7,966 nt of DNA from CAZCWX01 sp964502465 (GTDB taxonomy: Bacteria > Desulfobacterota > Binatia > Bin18). Position numbers and translations under genes: made by a program. Under the pieces are notes generated by a model, which saw only the letters and a program-made list of their open reading frames with translations, made no database searches and was not told the origin of the DNA. This document shows positions 1 through 5,283 of the stretch, in pieces. Location of the stretch: the NCBI GenBank assembly GCA_964502465.1, contig CAZCWX010000126.1, positions 1 through 7,966 of the forward strand. The letters are read 5' to 3'. The stretch's first letter is position 1. The number at the start of each line of letters is the position of its first letter.

Positions 1-77
1 AATCAATCTTCCCGACCCCTCGTTAACCTTAAAGCGAGTGTTCCATAGGTAAACTTGCACCGAGCCCTCGATAGTTG

Positions 78-890
78 CTAACGCACCGGCAAATTCATAA
101 CGCGCAAATGGCTTTGCACCTCGCGCACGCCCTTGAGGTCCTTCACCATTCTCTCAACCGCCCTTTTCTCGGTCTCGTTAGCGACCACACCCATCAAAAC
201 AATCGTCCCATTGCGCGCGTGTATGTCCACGTCAACGTCGCGGGTGGGCCGGTGAGCTTTCAGTCTCGCCCTAATCGCCGACGCCATGGCTAAACTATCA
301 AGCTTGCGTTTTGACTCTTCAGTGGCTTGATACTCGATCCTTCGGGCAAGTTGTTCGATCAACTCCGCCCCTGCTTGCACGGAAACTTTTTCAGTATTCA
401 GCACCAGGTCGTAGAGATCGGGGGATTTCCAGTCTACGCCATATAGATGCGCCATTCGCTCGCCGCGCTCCAGGTCATTTTCTTTCACCATTTGCAACGC
501 CTTTTCTCGACTGATATGCATCATTTCCGCCACACAACCTGCTCTGACTTCTTCTGGGGCCGTCACCCGAACGCGGATCGCATGGCCGACCTCGCGCAAA
601 AGCAACGTCGACCATCGTCCGATCAAGATTACGTTGTCGCGCTGCGCAGCCTTGTAGACCTGTGCTTGGACAAAGGCCTGATAACGGCGATAGTCCCCCT
701 GCAAGCGCTCGAGAAATCCCGGCGCCTTTTCCACCACTCGGATCAAACGTTCTTCGACGACTTCATAGTCCCGCGCGGCCTGGCTCGTGATCTCCTGGTA
801 GATATAAGCGTAGCCCAGCTTGTCGGCGACCGCGGTGCCAATGACGGTTCCCAGACTGCCGAGCTCGCGAGACATGGCAATGATGGGCAT
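78..890 (-). CDS. Cytidylate-kinase-like protein with C-terminal BON domain
   Basis: Two-domain protein of 270 residues. Residues 1-185 resemble the cytidylate-kinase-like (Cytidylate_kin_2) P-loop family. It starts with PIIAMSRELGSLG (residues 2-14), matching the usual ISRE-G-GG opening, then has NVILIGR (86-92), RVRVTAPEEVR (106-116) and YDLVLNTEKVS (160-170), typical later landmarks. Residues about 197-266 match a BON domain (alternating charged helices around the NGTIVLMGVV strand at 228-236), a module usually linked to membrane or ligand binding. The nucleotide loop is atypical: GSLGTVIG lacks the Lys of a classical Walker A, so kinase activity is uncertain. No signal peptide, so probably cytoplasmic. 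The start is supported by GGGAGG just upstream and by the family's habit of beginning right before the ISRE motif. It is last in the tct operon, 13 bases after tctA, suggesting co-transcription. A regulatory or sensory role for the transporter is inference only. Confidence 0.85.
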   Translation of the reverse strand: MPIIAMSRELGSLGTVIGTAVADKLGYAYIYQEITSQAARDYEVVEERLIRVVEKAPGFLERLQGDYRRYQAFVQAQVYKAAQRDNVILIGRWSTLLLREVGHAIRVRVTAPEEVRAGCVAEMMHISREKALQMVKENDLERGERMAHLYGVDWKSPDLYDLVLNTEKVSVQAGAELIEQLARRIEYQATEESKRKLDSLAMASAIRARLKAHRPTRDVDVDIHARNGTIVLMGVVANETEKRAVERMVKDLKGVREVQSHLRVMNLPVR

Positions 891-893
891 GTT

Positions 894-899
894 CCTCCC
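894..899 (-). promoter_or_regulatory. Shine-Dalgarno of the kinase-like/BON gene
   Basis: Read on the minus strand, GGGAGG lies three bases before the ATG at 890, between the tctA stop (906-904) and this start. The close spacing fits translation of the fourth gene from the same messenger as tctA and supports the chosen start. Confidence 0.6.
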
Positions 900-903
900 T
901 TTC

Positions 904-2424
904 TCACCCGCCTCCTTGAGGCACCCAGAGTCGGTCTCTCATCCAGGGCAAGAACAGACGGAGGGTCGGGAACATAAAAAGGAAGATCGCGATGATGGTG
1001 CAAACGGCGGCGATGGGGCGGGTAAAGAAGATCATCGCCGAGCCTTGGGACATAATAAAGCTCTGGCGCAGAGAGGTCTCCGTCATGTCGCCGAGCACCA
1101 GAGCGATCACCAGCGGAGCCAGCGGAATCTGCAGCTTCTTAAAAACGTATCCGACGATGCCGAAGAACAGCATCAGCCAGACATCAAACATGCGGTTGTT
1201 GACGGCATAGGCGCCGACGGAGCTCACCAGGACGATGACGGGCGCCAGAATGGCGTACGGTATTCTCAAGATCATGGTAAACAGAGGGACGAGCAGAAGG
1301 CACATCGCCAAGGCGATGACATTGCCGAGGTACATACTGGCGATCAATCCCCAAACAAATTCCGCTTGCTCCGTGAACAGCAAAGGCCCAGGCTGTAGAC
1401 CCCAGATGTAAAGCCCTCCCAGCATGACGGCGGCGGTGGGACTGCCGGGAACGCCCAGTGTGATCAACGGCAACAGGGAACCGATGCCGGCCGCTTGTGC
1501 CGCCGATTGTGTGGACAGCACCCCCTCGGTTACGCCGGTGCCGAATTTCTCCGGATAGCGCGAGTACTGCTTGGCCATGCCGTACGCCATAAACGACGCC
1601 GGCGTCGCGCCCGTGCCGGGCAGAACGCCAACCCAAAACCCAAGGACTGTTCCCGTTAACCAGGTCAACCAATTTCGATAGATGTCGCCTATCGTAGCGA
1701 CAACGTCCTTGATCCCGATCTTTCCCTGTTCCCCTTTGAATTCGAGCGACTCCTCGGCGGAGGAAAGAATCTCGCCGATGCCGAATAGGCCGATGCAAAC
1801 AGTGACGAAGTTAAACCCGCTCAGGAGAGCGATGGAGTCGAACGTTAGCCGCGGCGTGCCGGTGACAATATCGAGTCCTACCGACGCCAGCAGGAACCCG
1901 ATGATGGCGGCGGTCAAATTTTTCAAGGCGGAGCCCCCGCCGAGGCCGACAAAAGTGCTGAACGCCAACAGCATTACGGCGAAATATTCAGGCGGTCCGA
2001 ACCGCAGAGCCAATTCCGCCAGCGCGGGGGCAAAAAAGGTGAAGAGGACGATGGAAAACAGCGATGCGAAAAAGCCGCCGACGAAGGCGATGGACAGCGC
2101 GTAGCCGGCTCGCCCCTGCTTGGCCATGGGATAACCGTCAAAGGTCGCTGCTACCGACCAGGGTTCGCCGGGGATGTTAAACAGGATCGACGTGATCACG
2201 CCGCCGAAGAGCGCACCCCAGTAGATGCTGGTGAGAAATATAATCGCCGACGTTGGACTCATGACGAACGTCAGCGGCAGCAGAATCGCTACGCCGCTGG
2301 TGCCGCCCAATCCCGGCAGTATGCCGATGACGATGCCCAAGAAAACACCGGCGGAGGCGACGAGCACGTTGTAAGGAGTGAGGGCGACTCCGAACCCCAT
2401 GAAGAGGTTAGCTAAGCTTTCCAT
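904..2424 (-). CDS. tctA: TTT large permease subunit TctA
   Basis: 506-residue polytopic inner-membrane protein of the TctA family (DUF112), the transport channel of tripartite tricarboxylate transporters. It is the usual length of about 500 residues. Family signatures visible are GILPGLGG at 34-41 followed by ILLPLTF, NIPGEPWSVAATFDGYPMAKQGRAGYAL split over 83-110, a second half-repeat GVLPGTGATPASFMAYG at 266-282, and LGVPGSPTAA at 323-332. The two PG-x-G loops mark the internal duplication typical of the family. The APE-A-NNA segment that normally precedes the second GxPGS loop is replaced here by STQSAAQAAG (304-313). It follows tctB by 21 bases and precedes the kinase-like/BON gene by 13. 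The upstream Shine-Dalgarno is weak, consistent with translational coupling. The substrate cannot be read from the sequence. Confidence 0.95.
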   Translation of the reverse strand: MESLANLFMGFGVALTPYNVLVASAGVFLGIVIGILPGLGGTSGVAILLPLTFVMSPTSAIIFLTSIYWGALFGGVITSILFNIPGEPWSVAATFDGYPMAKQGRAGYALSIAFVGGFFASLFSIVLFTFFAPALAELALRFGPPEYFAVMLLAFSTFVGLGGGSALKNLTAAIIGFLLASVGLDIVTGTPRLTFDSIALLSGFNFVTVCIGLFGIGEILSSAEESLEFKGEQGKIGIKDVVATIGDIYRNWLTWLTGTVLGFWVGVLPGTGATPASFMAYGMAKQYSRYPEKFGTGVTEGVLSTQSAAQAAGIGSLLPLITLGVPGSPTAAVMLGGLYIWGLQPGPLLFTEQAEFVWGLIASMYLGNVIALAMCLLLVPLFTMILRIPYAILAPVIVLVSSVGAYAVNNRMFDVWLMLFFGIVGYVFKKLQIPLAPLVIALVLGDMTETSLRQSFIMSQGSAMIFFTRPIAAVCTIIAIFLFMFPTLRLFLPWMRDRLWVPQGGG

Positions 2425-2445
2425 CCCTGGTATTCTCTGTGTGGG

Positions 2446-2913
2446 TCAGAATCCGATGTAGGGTTCGAGGAGTCCTTTAGGCAGCGGGACAAGAAACCAT
2501 TTTTCAAAAACGTAGTAATGGCTGGCAGCAAAAAGAGCCGCTACCAACAGCAACGTCTTCCAAGAAAATCCTCCTACCCAGCGCATAAAGAAAGCCAGAT
2601 AAACCGCGGAAGCGATATAAAACCCGAGAAACTCCATAAGCAGGATCGCCCCCGCCATGGGAAGAAACACTCGTAAGACATCAGTCCATGACGCGGTGGG
2701 AAAAAATCGCTGCCACCGGACAGGGCCATCGAACCAAACCCGGCCGATAGTTATAAGAGAGCAGGCTCCAAGTCCCAGGCCCAGCCAAAAAATAAAAAAG
2801 CCCGGCTGGGGGCCTTCGATCCCCCAGCCAAAGCCCAAGCGAAACGATTCGTAGATAACCAGAGCGGAGATCGCGAGCAGGATCGTCGACGTGGTGATCT
2901 CGGCGGTGCGCAT
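2446..2913 (-). CDS. tctB: TTT small permease subunit TctB
   Basis: 155-residue hydrophobic protein matching the TctB family, the small membrane partner of TctA. Predicted spans lie at roughly residues 8-24, 38-58, 80-112 (one or two segments) and 118-141. Family-like features are the GPQPGFFIFWLGLGLG stretch at 34-49 (TctB proteins usually carry a GPGFFP-type motif after the first span) and the C-terminal VPLPKGLLEP at 142-151, a characteristic ending. It begins 12 bases after the tctC stop and lies immediately before tctA, the standard C-B-A order. No strong ribosome-binding site is visible, so coupling to tctC translation is likely. TctB proteins are poorly conserved, but gene order and topology make this call secure. 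Confidence 0.9.
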   Translation of the reverse strand: MRTAEITTSTILLAISALVIYESFRLGFGWGIEGPQPGFFIFWLGLGLGACSLITIGRVWFDGPVRWQRFFPTASWTDVLRVFLPMAGAILLMEFLGFYIASAVYLAFFMRWVGGFSWKTLLLVAALFAASHYYVFEKWFLVPLPKGLLEPYIGF

Positions 2914-2925
2914 GTGGAAGCCGTG

Positions 2926-3915
2926 CTACTTCTTCAGCAGACCGCCTTTTTCCATCAGGTCACGGTGCAGCTTCTCGGCTTCCCCCAGCCATTTAACGTA
3001 TTCCGGACCGGTCTGCCACGCTGCCTTGAGGGCGTTGTTCGAGAGGTAATCCTTGAATTCCTTGGTATCCGAGACTTTTTTGAGCAGACCCACATACCAT
3101 TCCACGGCGTCCTTCGGCATGGCCGGAGGCCCGAAGATACCGCGCAGCATGAGATACTGAATGTCCAAACCGAGGGCTTCTTTGACCGTTGGAATCTCAC
3201 CCCAGCCGGGCGCCCAGGTAAGGCGCTCCGAATCGAAGACGGCGAGCGGTCTGACTCTGCCCGCCTTCCAATGACCCGCGCATTCGGCGGGATTGTTGAC
3301 CGTCGAGTCCACTTGCTTGCCGACCAGGTTGGTGCAGACTTCTCCGCCGCCTTTGAATGGCACATAGATAAACTTGAGGCCGAGAGCCTGCTCCATCTGC
3401 ACCGTAATGATTTGATCCTCTTGTTTGGAGCCTGTCCCTGCCATTTTGTACTTACTGGGAGATTTTTTTACCGCGTCGATGTAATCCTTGGCGGTCTTGT
3501 ACGGGGATTCAGCGTTGACCCAGAGGATGAACTCGTCGAGCGCCAAGCGCCCCAGTCCGGTCAGATCCTTCCAGTTGAACGGCACTCCGGTCGCCAGCGG
3601 CGTTGTAAAGAGGTTTGAAAGGGTGATGATGATCGTGTGGGCATCCCCTTTCTTGCCTTTCACATAGGTAAACCCCTCGGCCCCGGCGCCGCCGGACTTG
3701 TTGATCGGGACCAGCGGTTGTGGGGATAGTTTGTTTTTTTCGACGATGGGCGCGATGAGCCTTGCCATGACATCAGCGCCGCCTCCCGTGCCCGCGGGAA
3801 TAATAAACTCGACGGGCTTGGTGGGCTCCCAGGCTAACGCAGCGGGAACTCCGAAGAAGAGGAAAAGAATAACGAGCGCCGGGATCAGGTTACGTAAGCC
3901 AATAATCGACTTCAT
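2926..3915 (-). CDS. tctC: TTT solute-binding protein TctC (Bug family)
   Basis: Periplasmic substrate-binding protein of the Bug/TctC family, 329 residues, delivering a carboxylate-like ligand to TctAB. Residues 1-28 form a signal peptide: basic start, hydrophobic core LVILFLFFGV, cleavage expected after AALA before Trp29. No lipobox Cys is present. The mature start has PVEFIIPAGTGGGAD (34-48), the Bug ligand-loop motif with the conserved Asp48. Later landmarks are MAGTGSKQEDQ (158-168), IYVPFKGGGE (183-192), QVDSTVNNPAECAGHWKAG (201-219), IPTVKEALGLD (241-251) and RGIFGPPAMP (258-267). Cys194 and Cys212 fall where most Bug proteins have small residues. An upstream in-frame ATG at 3939 was rejected because AAGGAGG sits four bases before the ATG at 3915 and the extra eight residues (MKRKKGGF) encode that ribosome site. 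First gene of the operon; substrate unknown. Confidence 0.95.
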   Translation of the reverse strand: MKSIIGLRNLIPALVILFLFFGVPAALAWEPTKPVEFIIPAGTGGGADVMARLIAPIVEKNKLSPQPLVPINKSGGAGAEGFTYVKGKKGDAHTIIITLSNLFTTPLATGVPFNWKDLTGLGRLALDEFILWVNAESPYKTAKDYIDAVKKSPSKYKMAGTGSKQEDQIITVQMEQALGLKFIYVPFKGGGEVCTNLVGKQVDSTVNNPAECAGHWKAGRVRPLAVFDSERLTWAPGWGEIPTVKEALGLDIQYLMLRGIFGPPAMPKDAVEWYVGLLKKVSDTKEFKDYLSNNALKAAWQTGPEYVKWLGEAEKLHRDLMEKGGLLKK

Positions 3916-3919
3916 AAAA

Positions 3920-3926
3920 CCTCCTT
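3920..3926 (-). promoter_or_regulatory. Strong Shine-Dalgarno of tctC
   Basis: On the minus strand AAGGAGG is followed by TTTT and then ATG. This near-perfect anti-16S match sets the tctC start at 3915 rather than the in-frame ATG at 3939, whose coding would run through this site. Confidence 0.85.
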
Positions 3927-3988
3927 TTTTACGCTTCACTTCTATACTCGTTCAGAGTCGTCCTTCGATTTTAGCGAGTCTAGGCATT

Positions 3989-4010
3989 AGCTTCTGCTCA
4001 GCTTCTACTC
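3989..4010. repeat. Tandem 11-bp repeat upstream of tctC
   Basis: AGCTTCTGCTC (3989-3999) is followed directly by AGCTTCTACTC (4000-4010), differing at one base. It sits about 75-95 bases before the tctC start. The 11-bp period is about one helical turn, so paired regulator binding is possible, but with two units chance is also plausible. Confidence 0.5.
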
Positions 4011-4184
4011 AAATTCATCTCCGGCAGTCAAGGGCCAAGCTAAACAAAGATCTCTGGATTACCCGGCTCCATCGGAGGTTCGGTGCGTGGGGTCCTGATT
4101 CTCCCGCCCCAGCCGGTTTTTACTTAGATTCTGTCGATATCTTCCACGACGACTACCGATCGTCTATCAGACTACTCACTATAG

Positions 4185-4430
4185 ACGGCAGACACGTGTG
4201 CTCAACGCCTTTCGGCATCTCATATCGATTCAATTGCCGTCGAGGAGATCGCAAAAACGGTGGGACTAGGGAAAACATCATCGGTGAGTTCGGCCTATTT
4301 GCTGATGAAGGAGCGAATGTTCAAAGAGAAGGAGCTTGTCCGGAGAGTTCGGAGGATTGAACAATCACTCCAAACAGCAAAAAGCCGACTTGACCCCTTT
4401 TCCGTACTGACAGAATTACGTTGCCGTTAA
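4185..4430 (+). pseudogene. Start-less C-terminal remnant of an unrecognised gene
   Basis: An open frame of 81 codons ends with TAA at 4428-4430 and begins just after an in-frame TAG (4182-4184), with no ATG, GTG or TTG at its head. The translation reads like genuine protein: SIAVEEIAKTVGLGKTSS is a plausible helix-turn-helix, followed by a basic amphipathic helix rich in K, R and E (AYLLMKERMFKEKELVRRV). It ends LDPFSVLTELRCR. The upstream half is absent, so this is probably the 3' end of a truncated gene. A DNA-binding or transposase tail is the best guess because of the helix-turn-helix look, the terminal-repeat-like sequence at 4413-4450, and the RAYT at the other end of the window. I do not recognise the family. 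Confidence 0.45.
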
Positions 4431-4450
4431 CCCCTGTAGAATCACGTTGC
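4413..4450 (+). repeat. Two-copy GAATYACGTTGC direct repeat
   Basis: GAATTACGTTGC (4413-4424) and GAATCACGTTGC (4439-4450) differ at one position and are 26 bases apart start to start. The first overlaps the end of the remnant gene. Short spaced repeats at the end of a broken gene are seen at the ends of some insertion sequences, but no second end is identified here. Confidence 0.5.
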
Positions 4451-4511
4451 TACCACACGTTCAATACGCGTTCTTGACAGGGTTACATTTTTCTGCGAGC
4501 ATTCGTCCGCC

Positions 4512-4832
4512 ATGCTCCGCAAGACACTCGCCATCTTGCTAGTCGGTTCCTGGATTGTTCTCTCGGTAATCGATATGCTGGAGGATCTGGATCTTTCGAA
4601 CTATCCCAAGATCCACGCAGCAGAGAGATCCGACTTTGCCGGCTTCGGACGAGCCGCTAATTCCGTTAATAACATCGTCGAAAACGGAACCCGCCACCTC
4701 GTAACTTCTGAGGCGAGTCTTATGGCGCCCCCTGCCAAGGGGAACGGCGGCTTTCAGCGGCACGACAAAGAAGCCAAGACGCCTAAAAAAAATCTTAAGG
4801 TCTATAAGCTCCATAGCGCCTTTCTCATTTAA
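4512..4832 (+). CDS. Hypothetical single-span membrane or exported protein
   Basis: Unrecognised ORF of 106 residues. The N-terminus, MLRKTLAILLVGSWIVLSVI (1-20), has a basic start and a hydrophobic core of about 15 residues, so it is either a membrane anchor or an uncleaved signal. It is followed by an acidic stretch (DMLEDLDLSN), a polar middle, and a basic Lys-rich tail (KEAKTPKKNLKVYK). The signal-like start and varied composition favour a real gene. Against this, no Shine-Dalgarno is visible before the ATG and the last 20 residues look random, so the 3' part may be eroded. A TTGACA at 4474-4479 has no good -10 partner. A competing minus-strand frame (4964-4539) looks less protein-like. 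Function unknown; it may be co-oriented with the miniprotein at 4963. Confidence 0.45.
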   Translation: MLRKTLAILLVGSWIVLSVIDMLEDLDLSNYPKIHAAERSDFAGFGRAANSVNNIVENGTRHLVTSEASLMAPPAKGNGGFQRHDKEAKTPKKNLKVYKLHSAFLI

Positions 4833-4856
4833 GCCTTCCGTCATTCTCCTCTCCTT

Positions 4857-4879
4857 CTCGCCCGACTTCCGTGGGCGAG
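4857..4879. terminator. Hairpin after the 106-residue ORF, possible terminator
   Basis: CTCGCCC (4857-4863) and GGGCGAG (4873-4879) form a perfect 7-bp GC-rich stem with a 9-base loop, 24 bases past the ORF's stop. No clear T-tract follows (GCTTTC only), so intrinsic termination would be weak; it may instead stabilise an RNA end. Confidence 0.35.
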
Positions 4880-4962
4880 CTTTCAGGCAATAATCGTGTG
4901 ACGTAGCCCGAGCGTAGCGTAGCGACGTTCTCGGAACAAGCCATCGTAAGAAAGGAAAAACC

Positions 4963-5064
4963 ATGGACGGGTTTCCGCTGTGGCTTAAAGTTGTCGTTTA
5001 CTTAGTTGTGGGGATTGTATTTATTTACCCGGTCATCATGATCGTTAATTCACTTCTCGGCTGA
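4963..5064 (+). CDS. Single-transmembrane miniprotein, 33 residues
   Basis: Small ORF encoding a 33-residue protein that is almost entirely one membrane span: MDGFPLWLK, then a continuous hydrophobic run VVVYLVVGIVFIYPVIMIV (10-28), and a short NSLLG tail. Three features suggest a real gene: AAGGA (4952-4956) six bases before the ATG, a composition that is far from random, and a rho-independent terminator whose stem overlaps the stop codon. Pro23 within the span could kink the helix. It has its own terminator ahead of the TctAB fusion, so it is probably a separate transcription unit. I do not recognise a family. A small accessory membrane peptide is the most that can be said. Confidence 0.6.
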   Translation: MDGFPLWLKVVVYLVVGIVFIYPVIMIVNSLLG

Positions 5065-5087
5065 GGGCGCATTGCCGAGCTCTTTTT
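5056..5087 (+). terminator. Rho-independent terminator after the miniprotein
   Basis: CTCGGC (5056-5061) and GCCGAG (5074-5079) form a perfect 6-bp stem with a 12-base loop, followed by CTCTTTTT ending at 5087. The stem's left arm covers the last codons of the miniprotein, and its TGA is at the start of the loop. This architecture separates the miniprotein transcript from the downstream permease. Confidence 0.65.
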
Positions 5088-5283
5088 AACCGCCAAGAAT
5101 TCATCCGTAGTATATCGGCGACTTGGTTGTGGTCCAGGTGGTCGCGCTTCGCGCCTGGCCCTTCCAGTCGGTCCAAGAGGAGCTTGGCAGTTTGCTGGGC
5201 GATAACTCGGTAAGGTCCATGGAACTGGCTACTCCTGCAAGAGACGAGTCTCAGAGCTTTTGCGGTGCCGGTGGAGAGGAATT
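5088..5283 (+). other. Leader region of the TctAB fusion
   Basis: No gene is supported here. It contains a hairpin-forming segment (CCAGG 5134-5138 with CCTGG 5154-5158, inner arms GCG and CGC around 5144-5153) and a 12-base palindrome, GAGACGAGTCTC (5241-5252). TATATC at 5111-5116 is a possible -10 element without a convincing -35. These could be leader structures for the permease messenger. Confidence 0.35.
5273..5280 (+). promoter_or_regulatory. Shine-Dalgarno of the TctAB fusion
   Basis: GGAGAGGA lies just before ATT and the ATG at 5284. It selects this start over an in-frame ATG at 5260, which would place the ribosome site inside the coding region. Confidence 0.75.

Larger units (their letters stand above)
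3916..4184. other. Divergent intergenic region upstream of tctC
   Basis: No convincing gene is visible on either strand. It should contain the tct operon promoter, but only a weak candidate is seen: TTGACT (minus strand, 4031-4026) with TAGAAG (4007-4002) after an 18-base spacer, too poor to call. A tandem repeat lies at 3989-4010. A 7-bp inverted repeat, CGTCTAT (4161-4167) and ATAGACG (4181-4187), has a 13-base loop. The segment looks more AT-rich than the flanking genes. Confidence 0.5.

Noticed and set aside
447..977. Plus-strand open frame of 176 residues opposite the kinase-like/BON gene
   Set aside because: Antisense to a gene with clear family motifs; no ribosome site and no recognisable motifs.
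820..1398. Plus-strand open frame of 192 residues opposite the end of tctA
   Set aside because: Composition is skewed to His, Gln, Asp and Arg, the usual result of reading a membrane protein gene antisense; no domain is recognisable.
1184..1798. Minus-strand alternative frame of 204 residues within tctA
   Set aside because: Same strand as tctA but out of frame, with an Arg/His-rich composition and no family features.
2914..3618. Long plus-strand open frame of 234 residues opposite tctC
   Set aside because: It lies entirely antisense to a well-supported TctC gene, with a composition typical of the complement of a GC-rich gene.
4192..4199. ACACGTGT palindrome, and its resemblance to sequencing adapter sequence
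   Set aside because: The match to adapter sequence is short and interrupted; an 8-bp palindrome is expected by chance.
3698..4360. Plus-strand open frame running from inside tctC into the intergenic region
   Set aside because: The first part is antisense to tctC; the rest lacks protein-like features and competes with the better remnant frame at 4185-4430.
4474..4502. TTGACA at 4474-4479 as a promoter -35 for the 106-residue ORF
   Set aside because: At 16-18 bases the candidate -10 is GAGCAT or similar, far from TATAAT.
4539..4964. Minus-strand open frame of 141 residues opposite the 106-residue ORF
   Set aside because: An internal ATG at about 4844 has a nearby AGGAG, but the translation is irregular and the plus strand has a better signal-like N-terminus.
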